Shown: in pieces, positions 1-12,400 of the stretch
How positions within the stretch are numbered: the stretch's first letter is position 1
How the letters are laid out: every line of letters starts with the position of its first letter
Assembly (NCBI GenBank): GCA_964023275.1
Contig: OZ029923.1
Span: forward strand, 4,531,229 to 4,595,228
DNA from: Norana najaformis
Taxonomy: Eukaryota > Annelida > Clitellata > Crassiclitellata > Hormogastridae
Reading direction: 5' to 3'
Length of the DNA: 64,000 nucleotides
Program-made: the position numbers and the translations under genes
Notes under the pieces: generated by a model
Seen by the model: the letters and a program-made list of their open reading frames with translations, nothing else
Database searches by the model: none
Told to the model about the DNA's origin: nothing

Positions 1-290
1 CAGCTTATGTAAAGTAAAGTATGTCGTATCCCACTAGTGAGACGTAGAGGAGGCACTCATTTCCTGTTGTTTTGGCCCTTGAGCTGGCAATGGACAAATC
101 CCAAGGTCCTGGACGCAGGGCCGGCGCATCGCATGACTTGACGTTTACTTTCCAGCTTACGCCGGTGCCAGATTATACTGCTTGGTGACAGAGGCATTTG
201 TGTGTAAACAACTTTCCCAGGGTCGTTACATGGCGTTAAACCCACAACCGCATGACCAAACGCATTGCCGAGTAGACCACCGTGCCACTA
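1..290 (-). repeat. SINE-like repeat, family F copy 1
   Basis: Shares a body with copies near 785, 10205 and 33100, recognisable by the segments TTCCAGCTTACGCCGGT and GGTGACAGAGGCAT. Read on the minus strand, the right end starts GGCACGGTGGTCTACTCGG, which resembles a tRNA A-box region. This suggests a tRNA-derived SINE. It lies in the calnexin intron upstream of the first visible exon and is cut by the window edge. Confidence 0.6.
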
Positions 291-484
291 TTTTTACTTA
301 ATTAGTTAATTAATGGACTTAGTTAGCAATTTAACCCTTTCGTCCAGAGAAACTATGGAATCTGTTTGATGCTTTGCATTTATTCTGCTAGAATTTGGGT
401 TTACTGGTTTGTAAAGCCTGATAGCATTTGTCAGACTGCCTAACAGAATCTGAATTATGAAACAAAGAAGACTTTCTTTTTCAG

Positions 485-3400
485 ATATGAAGTCAAGTTC
501 CAAGAGGGACAAGACTGTGGTGGTGCTTACATTAAGCTGCTCTCAAAAACCAGTGAATTAGACCTTGTAAGTGTATAACATATTTTTCCGAAAATTAAAA
601 TGAACGATGCGTGTGTATGTGGCTGATTAGTTCAGTTCCTAGGTATATTTCTGGTCTTACACAGGATGAGTTACTCTAGCTGTCGTTATTCTCCAGGGAA
701 AATTTGAAGACAAAATTTTGCTAACTGATCTGCATGGCTGTTGTGGCCCAATTTGCCCATACACCATAGTTCTTCATTTTGTGGTAAAGTAAAGTAAAGC
801 TCCCATGTCCCTGTGTACCGACAGAGGAATAGGAAGAGGAATAGTAGGGAAGGTGATTATTTCCTGCTCTTCTGCCGGAAATAAGCGTTTTGATCTAGCT
901 GTGACTGAATCTCGAGGTCTTTGACACAGGAGACCAGCACATCACAAGACTTGTCGTTTACATTCCAGCTCATGCCAGTACCAAATTGTACTGCCTGGTT
1001 ACAGAGGCACATATGCACGTGGATCTTTGACTGTTCTCTTGTCGTTGATTTACCAGGTGAACTGTGTTTCCTGTGTGTTTTGAGCTACCTCTGTGCAGCT
1101 GGGAATCTGCTGTCATTGGCCTATCATGTTTTATTTGGGTGTCCAGCAAATAAAAGGAAAAACTCTGAACCTGTCTCTGATGTCATTCAGTCAAAGACTA
1201 ACTGTGATTTTGTTTAATAGCGGTTTGGATTGTAGTGTTGGGAGCAATGCCGAGGAGTTTCCTACGAGTGGCAATTTGTAAATACTCCGTTACGTTACAT
1301 GTTTCGCTGATATGCTGTACCTGTTAAAAATATTATTTGTTCATACTTTGTAAATGTTAACAATGTTTTGTCACATTGTTTCAGAACAAATTCAACGATA
1401 AGATGCCATACACAATTATGTTTGGTCCTGATAAGTGTGGTAACGATCATAAGGTAAGGACTTGTTCTGATTAATGTTCATAAGGTAAGGACTTGTTCTG
1501 ATTAATGTTTCCAAGGTAAGAACTTTTTCTGATTAACAATCACAAGGTAAGGACTTGTTCTGATTAATGTTCATAAGGTAAGAACTTTTTCTGATTAACG
1601 ATCACAAGGTAAGAACTTGTTTTGATTAATGATCACAAGGTAAGAACTTGTTCTGATTAACGATCACAAGGTAATAACTTGTTCTGTTTTTGGTGATCAC
1701 AAGTTACTAGTGATCACAAGGTAAGAACTTTTTCAGATTAATGTTTACAAATTTTTCTGCTTCACTTTGGGAGTCATTTGGTTACCTGAATGTTTTCTAA
1801 ACCAGGTTTTTCCACAGAGCATGTTATTTTATCCTTTGCTGTGTCTATTTTCAATTGTTCATCCTAGTCGTATTGTTCTAAAGGAAAGTTTAAATGTTAT
1901 GAAGATATGTGGTGCTGTGTAGTGTAGAGGTGTTTGCTGTATTGATGTAGTGTGCTGGAGTTTATTGACGTTGTCTGGTTGCATTAAATGATGTTTCACT
2001 TTTGTTTCAGCTTCACTTTATCTTCCGGCACAAGAATCCTTTGACGGGAGTATACGAGGTATGTAAAGAGTGCATGTGGAGAGTATTCATTTTAACTGAC
2101 ATAGTAATCATCTAAAAGTAATTATTAATTAATTAATTAGGTAATTATTAATTAATTAATTTAGTAATTTATTTATGTATGATCTGTAAGGCTGAATTTA
2201 CACCACAATGGCTAAATGGTTGAGTGCTTGCCTTGTGATAGTGTGCAGATTTGAATCCTTCTTGAAACTGTCGTTGCACGGAGTACTGATCTGTCCTTAA
2301 CTTACAGTTCTTGATCGATGCACTGAGCATGAGAAAGTGGTGCTATAAATAGAAGCAGACGTTTTGTCTGCAGTGCATATGTTGCCTTTTATTTTGATAG
2401 CGATTTGCATATTTGCATATTTCTCATTCTTTGTTGACCGATACTGGCTGAGACTATTGATTCAGACAAGTGTGTTTTGTACACGGTCTGTTGATTTGCT
2501 ATTTGTCACGATAAACAGCTGGCTGCGTGTATTGAGTGTTTCAGTTGACAATCAATACAGGTGCAGGAAACATTTTTAGTTTGTAACATGTGGTTTCGAA
2601 TAAACAAGCTTTTTCTACCTGACGTCTTTGAAATCAGTTTGCCTAAATAGTGTTTAAAATCTGTCTATCTGATATCTGTGAGCTCTCTAGCTAAAGTCTT
2701 TAAACTTTGTCTGCCTAAAATGTTTAAAATCTGTCTACCTGATGTCTGTAAAGTCAGTAATACTAGGCTTGCTTGAGCTAGATTTCAGTTCTGGCACTTT
2801 ACTGATGACCAAAACAACATAATATGAAGCATAATGCTGATTTGTAAGTGTAAGTGGGTGAACCACCCAACAGGTACAATAGAAGTGATCAGTATTGTTC
2901 TCATGTATGTTAGTTCTGACTGCTCATTGACCATGTAACTAATTTTTGAGCTTGACGTTGTTTCGTTGGACTAGGAAAAGCATGCCAAGAAGCCATCTGC
3001 CAGCCTGGATTCCTATTTCACTGATAAGAAAACCCATCTTTACACTTTGGGTAAGACTTCAGTTCCATCGTAGATTCTGATGATTGGCTCACGTGTAGAC
3101 CCTTAATTTGTATTGAGTGTGCTTTTTGCCTTCATTGGCTTTATTGTGGCACTTCTGTTAGAGTATCTTTCACTGCTGTAATTGTACTTTTGATTAAAAA
3201 ACTTTGTATAGTGCCGTTTGAAGGGAAACTACTCGGAGGTGCTCCCAACCTGACAGCACAAAGATGGAATGGTTTTCAAATATTTGTATCTAATCCAATG
3301 ACTTCTACAGCGCCGTTGTCAATGCGCAAGGCTTCAGTTGACGGTCGCTTCAAGTCAAATCGCAATCAAAATTGTACACTGGACTGATCATCCTTCTGGA

Positions 3401-6400
3401 ACAATTTTCCACTGACGATCTTATTTGTTTGGACGGAAGGACATCAAGGCTCACAGAAGCTTATCATAAGTCGTAAATCTGTCAGACGGCCAAGTTCAGG
3501 AATACATCTATAGTCCATTTGGATGTGTGCAAAGGCATTTCTTTCCATAAATTTTTCCTGAAACATAAGACGACTTGCAGGTCTTAAAATTTTGGTTGTG
3601 GATTTTAAACTGTATTGTTCACATTAACCCAGTCAGTTTAAGAATAATTGCTGAGTGTTACTTAAAATTGTGTTCTGTTCAAATTTGTAGTTGTTCGACC
3701 AGATAACACATTTGAAATCTATGTTGACCAGAAACTTATCAATTCTGGCAGTCTCCTAAGCGATATGAGGTTTGTCTTATTTACTTGCAGTCACTCGGTC
3801 ATGAACAGTAAAGTAATCATTTATCAATCACTTACTTTGTGTGCGTGTAAAGTAATCATTTATCAGTGACATACCTTTGTGTGCGTGTAAAGTAATCATT
3901 TATCAATGACATACCTTTGTGTGCGTGTAAAGTAATCATTTATCAATGACATACCTTTGTGTGCGTGTAAAGTAATCATTTATCAATGACATACCTTTGT
4001 GTGCGTGTAAAGTAATCATTTATCAATGACATACCTTTGTGTGCGTGTAAAGTAATCATTTATCAATGACATACCTTTGTGTGCGTGTAAAGTAATCATT
4101 TATCAATGACATACCTTTGTGTGCGTGTAAAGTAATCATTTATCAATGACATACCTTTGTGTGCGTGTAAAGTAATCATTTATCAATGACATACCTTTGT
4201 GTGCGTGTAAAGTAATCATTTATCAATGACATACCTTTGTGTGCGTGTAAAGTAATCATTTATCAATGACATACCTTTGTGTGCGTGTAAAGTAATCATT
4301 TATCAGTGACATACCTTTGTGTGCGTGTAAAGTAATCATTTATCAATGACATACCTTTGTGTACAGTCACTGCTGAGAGGCTTTTTGGCTGAAGGGAAAC
4401 TTGACTAGCAATCCCACACCCCAGCCTTGTTTACTTTATTTGTGGCTGACTATAAGTTTCCCAGTTTGATTTTGAACACACCAAAACGTCTGCTGATAGG
4501 GTGCAATGTTATCATTTGAATACCATGTAATGAATTGATAACGAAATAGTCTATGAAAACTGAGAAGTAAACGTCTTGGGCTTTGATTGGGTTGTTTTAT
4601 GATGTTTCTTATCACGCATTCTTCCTGTTATACTTTTTTCCGCAAATCATGTGACTTATTCAGAGTCTTTAATGCTGTTTCAGTCCACCTGTGAATCCAC
4701 CAAAGGAAATTTCAGACCCAGATGACAAGAAACCTAAAGACTGGGATGAACGTGAAAAGTTGGTATTCAACGTCTGACAGAGAATTGGTATAACAGTAAT
4801 GAGAACTAGAGCAGTATGTTGGTCAGCTTTCGTACTGGACATTTGGTCAGTGATGGTTCTGAAACAGTGTTGGATCTGAATCTCCTTGCCAGTTGAATAG
4901 GTTAACAATTGAATTCAGGGTAAAGGTTGTGTGCGTCTTAAGCACATTGTAACTTGACTTTAAGATGGAAGACGGGTATTTATGTTTGGCGGGGTTGTCG
5001 CCCTAACAGCAGTACTGAAATAATGGGTTTTTTTTATTAAGTACTTGACATATGAAGTCAAATATAATTAAGGCATTGACATTGATGATGCCAATTCCAG
5101 TTTATGTCATGTCTCAGATTTAATTCTGTTGACTTTTAACTTGCTTGAAAAAATATGATGATCACAACAGCATAACAACCACTTATTTTTAATGTAAGGT
5201 AACAGCATAACAACCACTTATTTTTAATGGAAGGTAACAGCATAACAACCACTTATTTTTAATGTAAGGTAACAGCATAACAACCACTTATTTTTAATGT
5301 AAGGTAATAGCATAACAACCACTTATTTTTAATGTAAGGTAACAGCATAACAACCACTTATTTTTAATGTAAGGTAACAGTATTATTTATATTTAATTAA
5401 AGTGACATTTATGATGTAAACAGTGATGTTATTAATGACTGATGATGGTGGTTATGACAATAAAGATAATAAGATATGGCAATAAAGATATTTGTGTACT
5501 ATATTCTGACGTCTGCACGACACCTTTGAAATTCTTGAATACAGATGTTCTTCATTTGGACATTGGTCATAACTTATCGGTCATTAAACTAGCATTTAAG
5601 GTCTGTTTTTATGGGTTAGCTTTGTGCAGCTTTGCTTTTGATTTTTGTATGGTATCACTTAGCATTACCATATTTTGTATTATTATTACCACATATATTA
5701 CCACATTACCAGTTCTGTGAGGTTTTTAAAAGGCACTTTATAATTGTTCAGAAGCATATATATGATGAACTTGTTTCATTTTTAATTCTAGGATCACTGA
5801 TCCAGATGCGGTGAAGCCAGAAGACTGGTTAGTTGATATAATATTATTTGTAATTGGCAGTGTTAGCTGAATTAAAAAAACAATGTTTAACTATTTTAAT
5901 TCATGTAAACGTATTCAAAAAACAATTTGGAAATAATTGTCTGTAAGCAGAAGATTTTGCCTGTTTTAATTATCACTTGTGTTTGGAATTATTTCATACT
6001 GGCTATTTAAGAATTAAGCAGCCAATTGTGATCTTTTTGTAGGGATGAAAAAGAGCCTGAGATGATTGAAGATGAAGCTGCAACGAAACCAGAAGGCTGG
6101 CTGGATGACGAACCAGAACTTATTCCAGATCCTGCTGCTGAGAAACCATCAGACTGGTGAGAACAAATCTTGTCAGCTTTATCTTTGACTTCTGTATTTT
6201 TTTGGTTTAATAAATTTCTGTAATTGTTTAAAACTGTAATTTACTAGTTCTGTGCCGTATGTAAATATCTTTGATAGACACGTTTCATCCCATATGAATA
6301 TGTATCAATGTCACTGATGTCAATTGTGAGCATTTGGGCTAGTGAATAACACCTTTAAAAATTAATAACATTCAGAATATCTATGCTTTAGAAATTCCCA

Positions 6401-9400
6401 GATTCGTATACTACTTACATACATACATAGGGCCTATGTACATTTGTAGAAGACTGTACGTAACATACAGAAAATATTGTATAAATTTGACCCCTGGCTT
6501 CTTGAGCAGTCAGAGCAGAGTTATGCTGAGTGTTATGGCCTGATGCTCATTTCCACTGTGGTTTTTCTATGTCATATAGGTCTCAGCTGAAATCTAATTG
6601 CCTGCCTTTTGGTCTTTAGAGCATCATGGATCTCAGATACTTCCCTCCAGTTGAATATGACTTTGAAATGTGGTTCTTGCTTAAAAGTGCCCATCATTTG
6701 ATGTCTTGTGTGTTCTGATAATGGAGTTATAAAAGTTTCCAGCTTAAGTTAGATAGAAAGGGGTTGAGAGGACTTCAGTTGCCGCCTTGCCGTGAAGTTG
6801 CTGTGCAAATGACGATATGTGGATCAAGCCGTCTTTCTTTTTTTTTCAGGGATGAGGATATGGACGGTGAATGGGAGCCGCCGATGATAAGTGAGTGATT
6901 TGTTGTTAATATGTGATTACTTAGAGACCTATTTGTGGTACTTGATATGGCGTCATAAGAAGTGACAAGAAGGTTTCAGTGTATAATTTTCTAACGAGAA
7001 TGAGGACTTACAATAAATAACTGTATAGTAAACGTTTTAGCTGGCTTATTTAAAGGCTTATTTTCAACTTGTTAAAACTCAGCTGATAAATGAATTTAAG
7101 AAAAACAATTACAATATTAATTAATTTTAATTACTTTTGTGTTAGATAATCCGAAGTGTGAGTCAGGTCCTGGCTGTGGTGAATGGAAACGGCCACAGAT
7201 AAAGAATCCCAAGTACAAAGGAAAGTGGTATGCCCCCACGATCGACAACCCCAACTACAAGGTATCTGTCTGTAAGGCGTTTCTGTGTTGCAGTGGTATG
7301 GTTTGTGTTATTGGATATAACTATATGTTTAATAGCTTATCAGACACTGTTTCAAATGATGATAGTAGTAGTTCCTCGGTTTAACGACATCTTATGGCAT
7401 CAAAGGCCGTTGATGTCGCCCTTCTCCTTTATCCAGGCTTGGAACTGGCACCACCTGACTAAAGGCAGTGGTGTAGTTATCAAGTGATTGTTTCTACTGA
7501 CTGACTAACTTGCCACACGTCAAGACTTGACTTTGCTAATGTTAAAGCTTCCATTACTACTGTTACTATTAATAATGCTTTCTTGTTTATTAAGATAATG
7601 TTTTTTGCTGTTGTATTTTAGGGAAAATGGAGTCCACGAGTGATTCCGAATCCAAACTTTTTTGAAGACCTGGAACCTTACAAAATGACTTCCATTGTAA
7701 GTATTATTGGCATCTTTGATTGCCCAATGGGTTTGGAGTCTGATGTAAAATTAAGCAATCTGAAAATATGAGGTTGAGTCTGGGCCTAGACAACTTTAGA
7801 GAACTAGTGAAATACACAAACACAGAAAGTGAATCCCTTTTGATTTCTCCTGACAAGTTTCTTCCTTCTGAAGACATGTTATAACAATAATTTGTATAGC
7901 ACAGGAAGTAGCGAGCTACTTCAAGGGTGCTTTACCATGTCAGTTTCCAGTATGAGTGCTAAGAGTTAAATAATGCATAGAGTTCAAATTGTTTTTTCTG
8001 AGATCATGAATGCTTCCAATTTCCTGATTAGATATAGGTCTATTCCACACCTTCGAGCAGGTGACCTGTAAGGCCATGATATTAATTAATTTATGTAAAA
8101 ATCTTTGTTATATAATATTGTATATATTATAAAATACATTTATATGATATTAATGTTTTGTTGCCATATGTTCTGTTTTAGGATGATATTAATTTATATT
8201 TATTATAGTAATCTTTTTATTTATTATATAATATTATATTATATATTATAAAACATAGATGTATTATATATTCGTTTTGTTGCCATATGTTGTATTGTAG
8301 GGTGCCATTGGGTTGGAGCTGTGGTCAATGTCAGATAACATTCTGTTTGACAATTTCATTGTGACCGATGACAAAGCAACTGCAGACCAGTGGGCAGACG
8401 ACAGCTGGGTGCTTAAGATCGCCGAGGAGGCATCTGGATCGATTGCTGTAAGCAGTCACGAGATGGCGCTGTTGCCTGATACGGCAACAAACAAATCTAA
8501 TCTAATGACTCGAGTAGCACTGTAATCACACTGCTCAAGGCATCAAGTAGTGGTCGCAGAGTTGCTAGCTGTATTTGTCAAAAAAGAAAACATATCTAAT
8601 TATTTATTGTCCTTAGCTTATTGTGCATGCAAAGTCATAAGTCTGAATCTGAGGCATTGCCATTAATAATGATAATAATTATAACATTAGTAAAATAATG
8701 CATTAAATGCCTAAATATGACGACTTCTTGATTTACAGGGTGGGGTCGTGCAGTCGGTCATGGATGCAACACACGAGCGGCCGTGGTTGTGGGCGGTGAT
8801 CATTGTAGTTGTCATACTGCCTGTTGTCTTACTGGTGGCTTACTGCTGCATGTCACCATCAAAAGTACGGAATTGTTACGCCCTTTAGTTTTTCTGACAA
8901 TTTTTGTGATTAAATTTATTACCAGTAGCTAAGATAGAGTTTGTTTAAATACACCAGCACATCTTTATAATGCTGTCTTTAAGGCATACATAAATTTCTG
9001 TTTTAGTGAAATTGTGTTCTCATATTTCAATCCTTTTCTTTGCTGAATTAAGTTTGGGATTGACGTTGTTTTGTAACAGAATTTGCATTATAACGATGCA
9101 TATTATAAGGACATTCCAGCAGATACAAGTATGACGCTGCATTTCTGTAGACATGCCACTTGCAACTGTTCAGGTGACAAACAGTGAATTATAATAAAGC
9201 AAGAGAAACCAATGCAGACGGTGGTATCTAAGCTTAAACTTGATTGTGCTGTCAACTCTTCATGGTTAGAATGCTCTTGTCTTGCGCAGAGTTAGCATTT
9301 TCAAGGTGCTACTTGTCAAAGAAATATGTGACCTAAATGATGCTATATTAACATTAAATTTGAATAAGAAAATGTGTATTGAGCTAGAATGTTTAGAAGA

Positions 9401-12400
9401 TGTTGTTTCGTTATGTTACAGTACTTGAGGCATAGAATTTATGTATAAATGTATTTTATGTATAAAAATTAAAATGTTTGGTAACTTGAAGCCTGACGAG
9501 GCTGCTGAACGCAAGAAAACTGATGCCCCAACAGCAGACAGCAACGTAGCGGAAGAAGAAGATGAACAGGCAGAACAGACACGATCCACTGATGATGAAC
9601 AAGAGGCTGAAGAACCACCCAGTTCTCCGGCGAAGAAACCAACGAAAGGCGACTTAGAAGCAACAAGTGAAGTTAGTCAATCGAAGACAGCTAATAAAAC
9701 TCTTTAATTTTGCAGTTACAGGTCTTGGTCTGTAAATGGGGACCTTAAATAAATGGGGACCTTAAATAAACGGGGACCTTAAATAAATGGGGACCTTAAA
9801 TAAACGGGGACCTTAAATAAATGGGGACCTTAAATAAATGGGGACCTTAAATAAACGGGGACCTTAAATAAACGGGGACCTTAAATAAACGGGGACCTTA
9901 AATAAACGAGGACCTTAAATAAATGGGGACCTTAAATAAATGGGGACCATTAAATAAATGGGGACCTTAAATGGCGTGGCACCCATTCAAACGGTCAGCG
10001 GTGGTGAAGGATCTCATCTGATTAATTTATTGAAAATGAGCAGGGTCAAGGCCATATGGTCGCTATATAATACTGTGTAGATTAACAGTTTTGGTATTTG
10101 ACATAGTGGTTACTTCTGCTTCTCACTTTTATTTAAGGTCATTATTTAATTATGTGACATCGTGATCAATGCAGATAGTGCTGGATCTGGAATCCAATGA
10201 TTACAGGCTTGAGTCTGCTTAGCAGACTCCATGTAATAACCCTGGACAAGTGTTTTGTGCACACTTTTCTCTGTCGCCAGAGAAGCAGTAGAATTTGGTA
10301 CTGGTGTGAGCTGGGAAGTAAACGGCAAGTCCTGCGATGCACTGGCTCCATGTTGATGACCTTAGGAGTTTGTCTGTTGCCAACTCAAGAGCCTAAGAAG
10401 AGGAAATGATTGCCTCTCCTAAGTTCACTTTGGAACATGGGGTGCCTTTGTTTATTTACTTTAATATTTGATGGTAAGGCTTCAATCGATACCACTAAGC
10501 AGTTGTCTGTGAAGGACTTGACCAAGGTCCATACAGAATCACCCATTTGAAAAGGCTTGAACCTGAGCTCTCCACATTGCTGGCCACACTTAACCAATCA
10601 GCCAATGTCACTTTACTGTATTATTGGAATTCAGAAACCAGACAAAAGAAGATGGGCTCTAGACAACAGGTGATTGTTGCAGCAACCTCTATTATGGCTA
10701 TATCTATGGACGTGGATATAAAATAGTAGCATATCTTGAGGCGTTATCTACTGACTAGCTAATGATCTAGTGTTAATGGCAAACAAAGAAACATAATATA
10801 GGTAGGCAGTAATGGGCATATTTGTTGTCTTGAAATATATTGTCTTCCACTGACTGAGTTATGTGCGTTTGTTTCAGCCTAAACCCACCACAGATTAGTT
10901 GTTGGTCATTCGAGTGAGTTACTGTGTATATGTTAATTTTTGTAATTCATTTGTAATTATATTTGTCCATTTGCTGATATATTTGCTTAATCTCTTTGTT
11001 ACCAGAGCACTGATGCAAAGAAATTGAGAGATTCCGAGGAAGTCAAGTCAAAGAAATCGAGTGATTCCGAGGAAGTCAAGTCAAAGAAATCGAGTGATTC
11101 CGAGGAAGTCAAGCCAAAGAAATCGAGTGATGTCGAGGAGGTCAAGTCAACGGAAGAGAAGAAGGAGAAGGAGGAGGAGGGTGATGCAAATGATGAGGAA
11201 TCTGGAGACAAAGCAACAACAGAACGTGGCCAGCTGTTTGACATGTATGTTCAGTTACAAGTACATATATTTGTGCTACAAAAATAACTTGTGCATTGAT
11301 TGACCCTAGCAAAGATATTCCTCCAGAGATCAGTTATAAAAACTATTTAAGTTGTTTTGTTACAGAACTAGTTTTCGGGTGCTTTGCATTTCTAAGGGAC
11401 AATACTGATGCGTTTAGAGTGTGCTGCTTATGATTTAGTCAACTGTGTAATGTACGAATTTCCCTACACATTGCTGTGATTTTTCAAACTACTTACACGG
11501 TCAAAATATGAGCCACTGAAAAGTTTTAGTGCTTGATTTAATTAAAGTACTGTCATCATGGGAGTTGAATAAATAACTGATAATTAAATAATGAGTAATT
11601 TAAGGAATAAATGAGAAATAATTATAGCAAGGCCGGCAGTAGAGGTGTGTGGTCTGAAGAAAAGCTTGTGTGCTAGTTGCTGATGCTGTAGTCTTGCTTG
11701 GACTTCTTCCAGTGGATCCTTCAGCATCATGCCCGTGACTGTGTTGTACACTGGTGTATTGAAGAGGCACTTAGGATGTATCTGGGCATATCATGTTTAT
11801 CTGGGGCAGGTCGTGTTTATCTGGGGCAGGTCGTGTTTATCTGGGGCAGGTCGTGTTTATCTGGGGCAGGTCGTGTTTATCTGGGGCATGTATGTATCTG
11901 GGCATGTGGGATGTGCTGGGTATCCACAAATGTTGGCAGCCATTAAAGCTTGCGAATTTGAATAAAAAATTATTTTTGCGTGCAAAAGTTTGCATTTTGG
12001 AGAAGCTGTATTAATTTGTAAATTATGGTGTCGCCAAATGACGCATCGTACTGGACAATTTTGGCAGCCTTGAAGTTTGTGATTATTATCCAGTTGCGAA
12101 ATTCTTTAAATAAATGGCACGCAAACATTTGTGGATTTACAGTATCTGTCCATGTATTGTGTATCTGGACGTGTATATCTGGGTGTGTATATCTGGGTAT
12201 GTGTGTATATCTGGGCAGGTGTGTATATCTGTGTATTGTGTATCTGGACGTGTATATCTGGGTGTGTATATCTGGGTATGTGTGTATATCTGGGCAGGTG
12301 TGTATATCTGTGTATTGTGTATCTGGACGTGTATATCTGGGTGTGTATATCTGGGTATGTGTGTATATCTGGGCAGGTGTGTATATCTGGGCAGGTGTGT

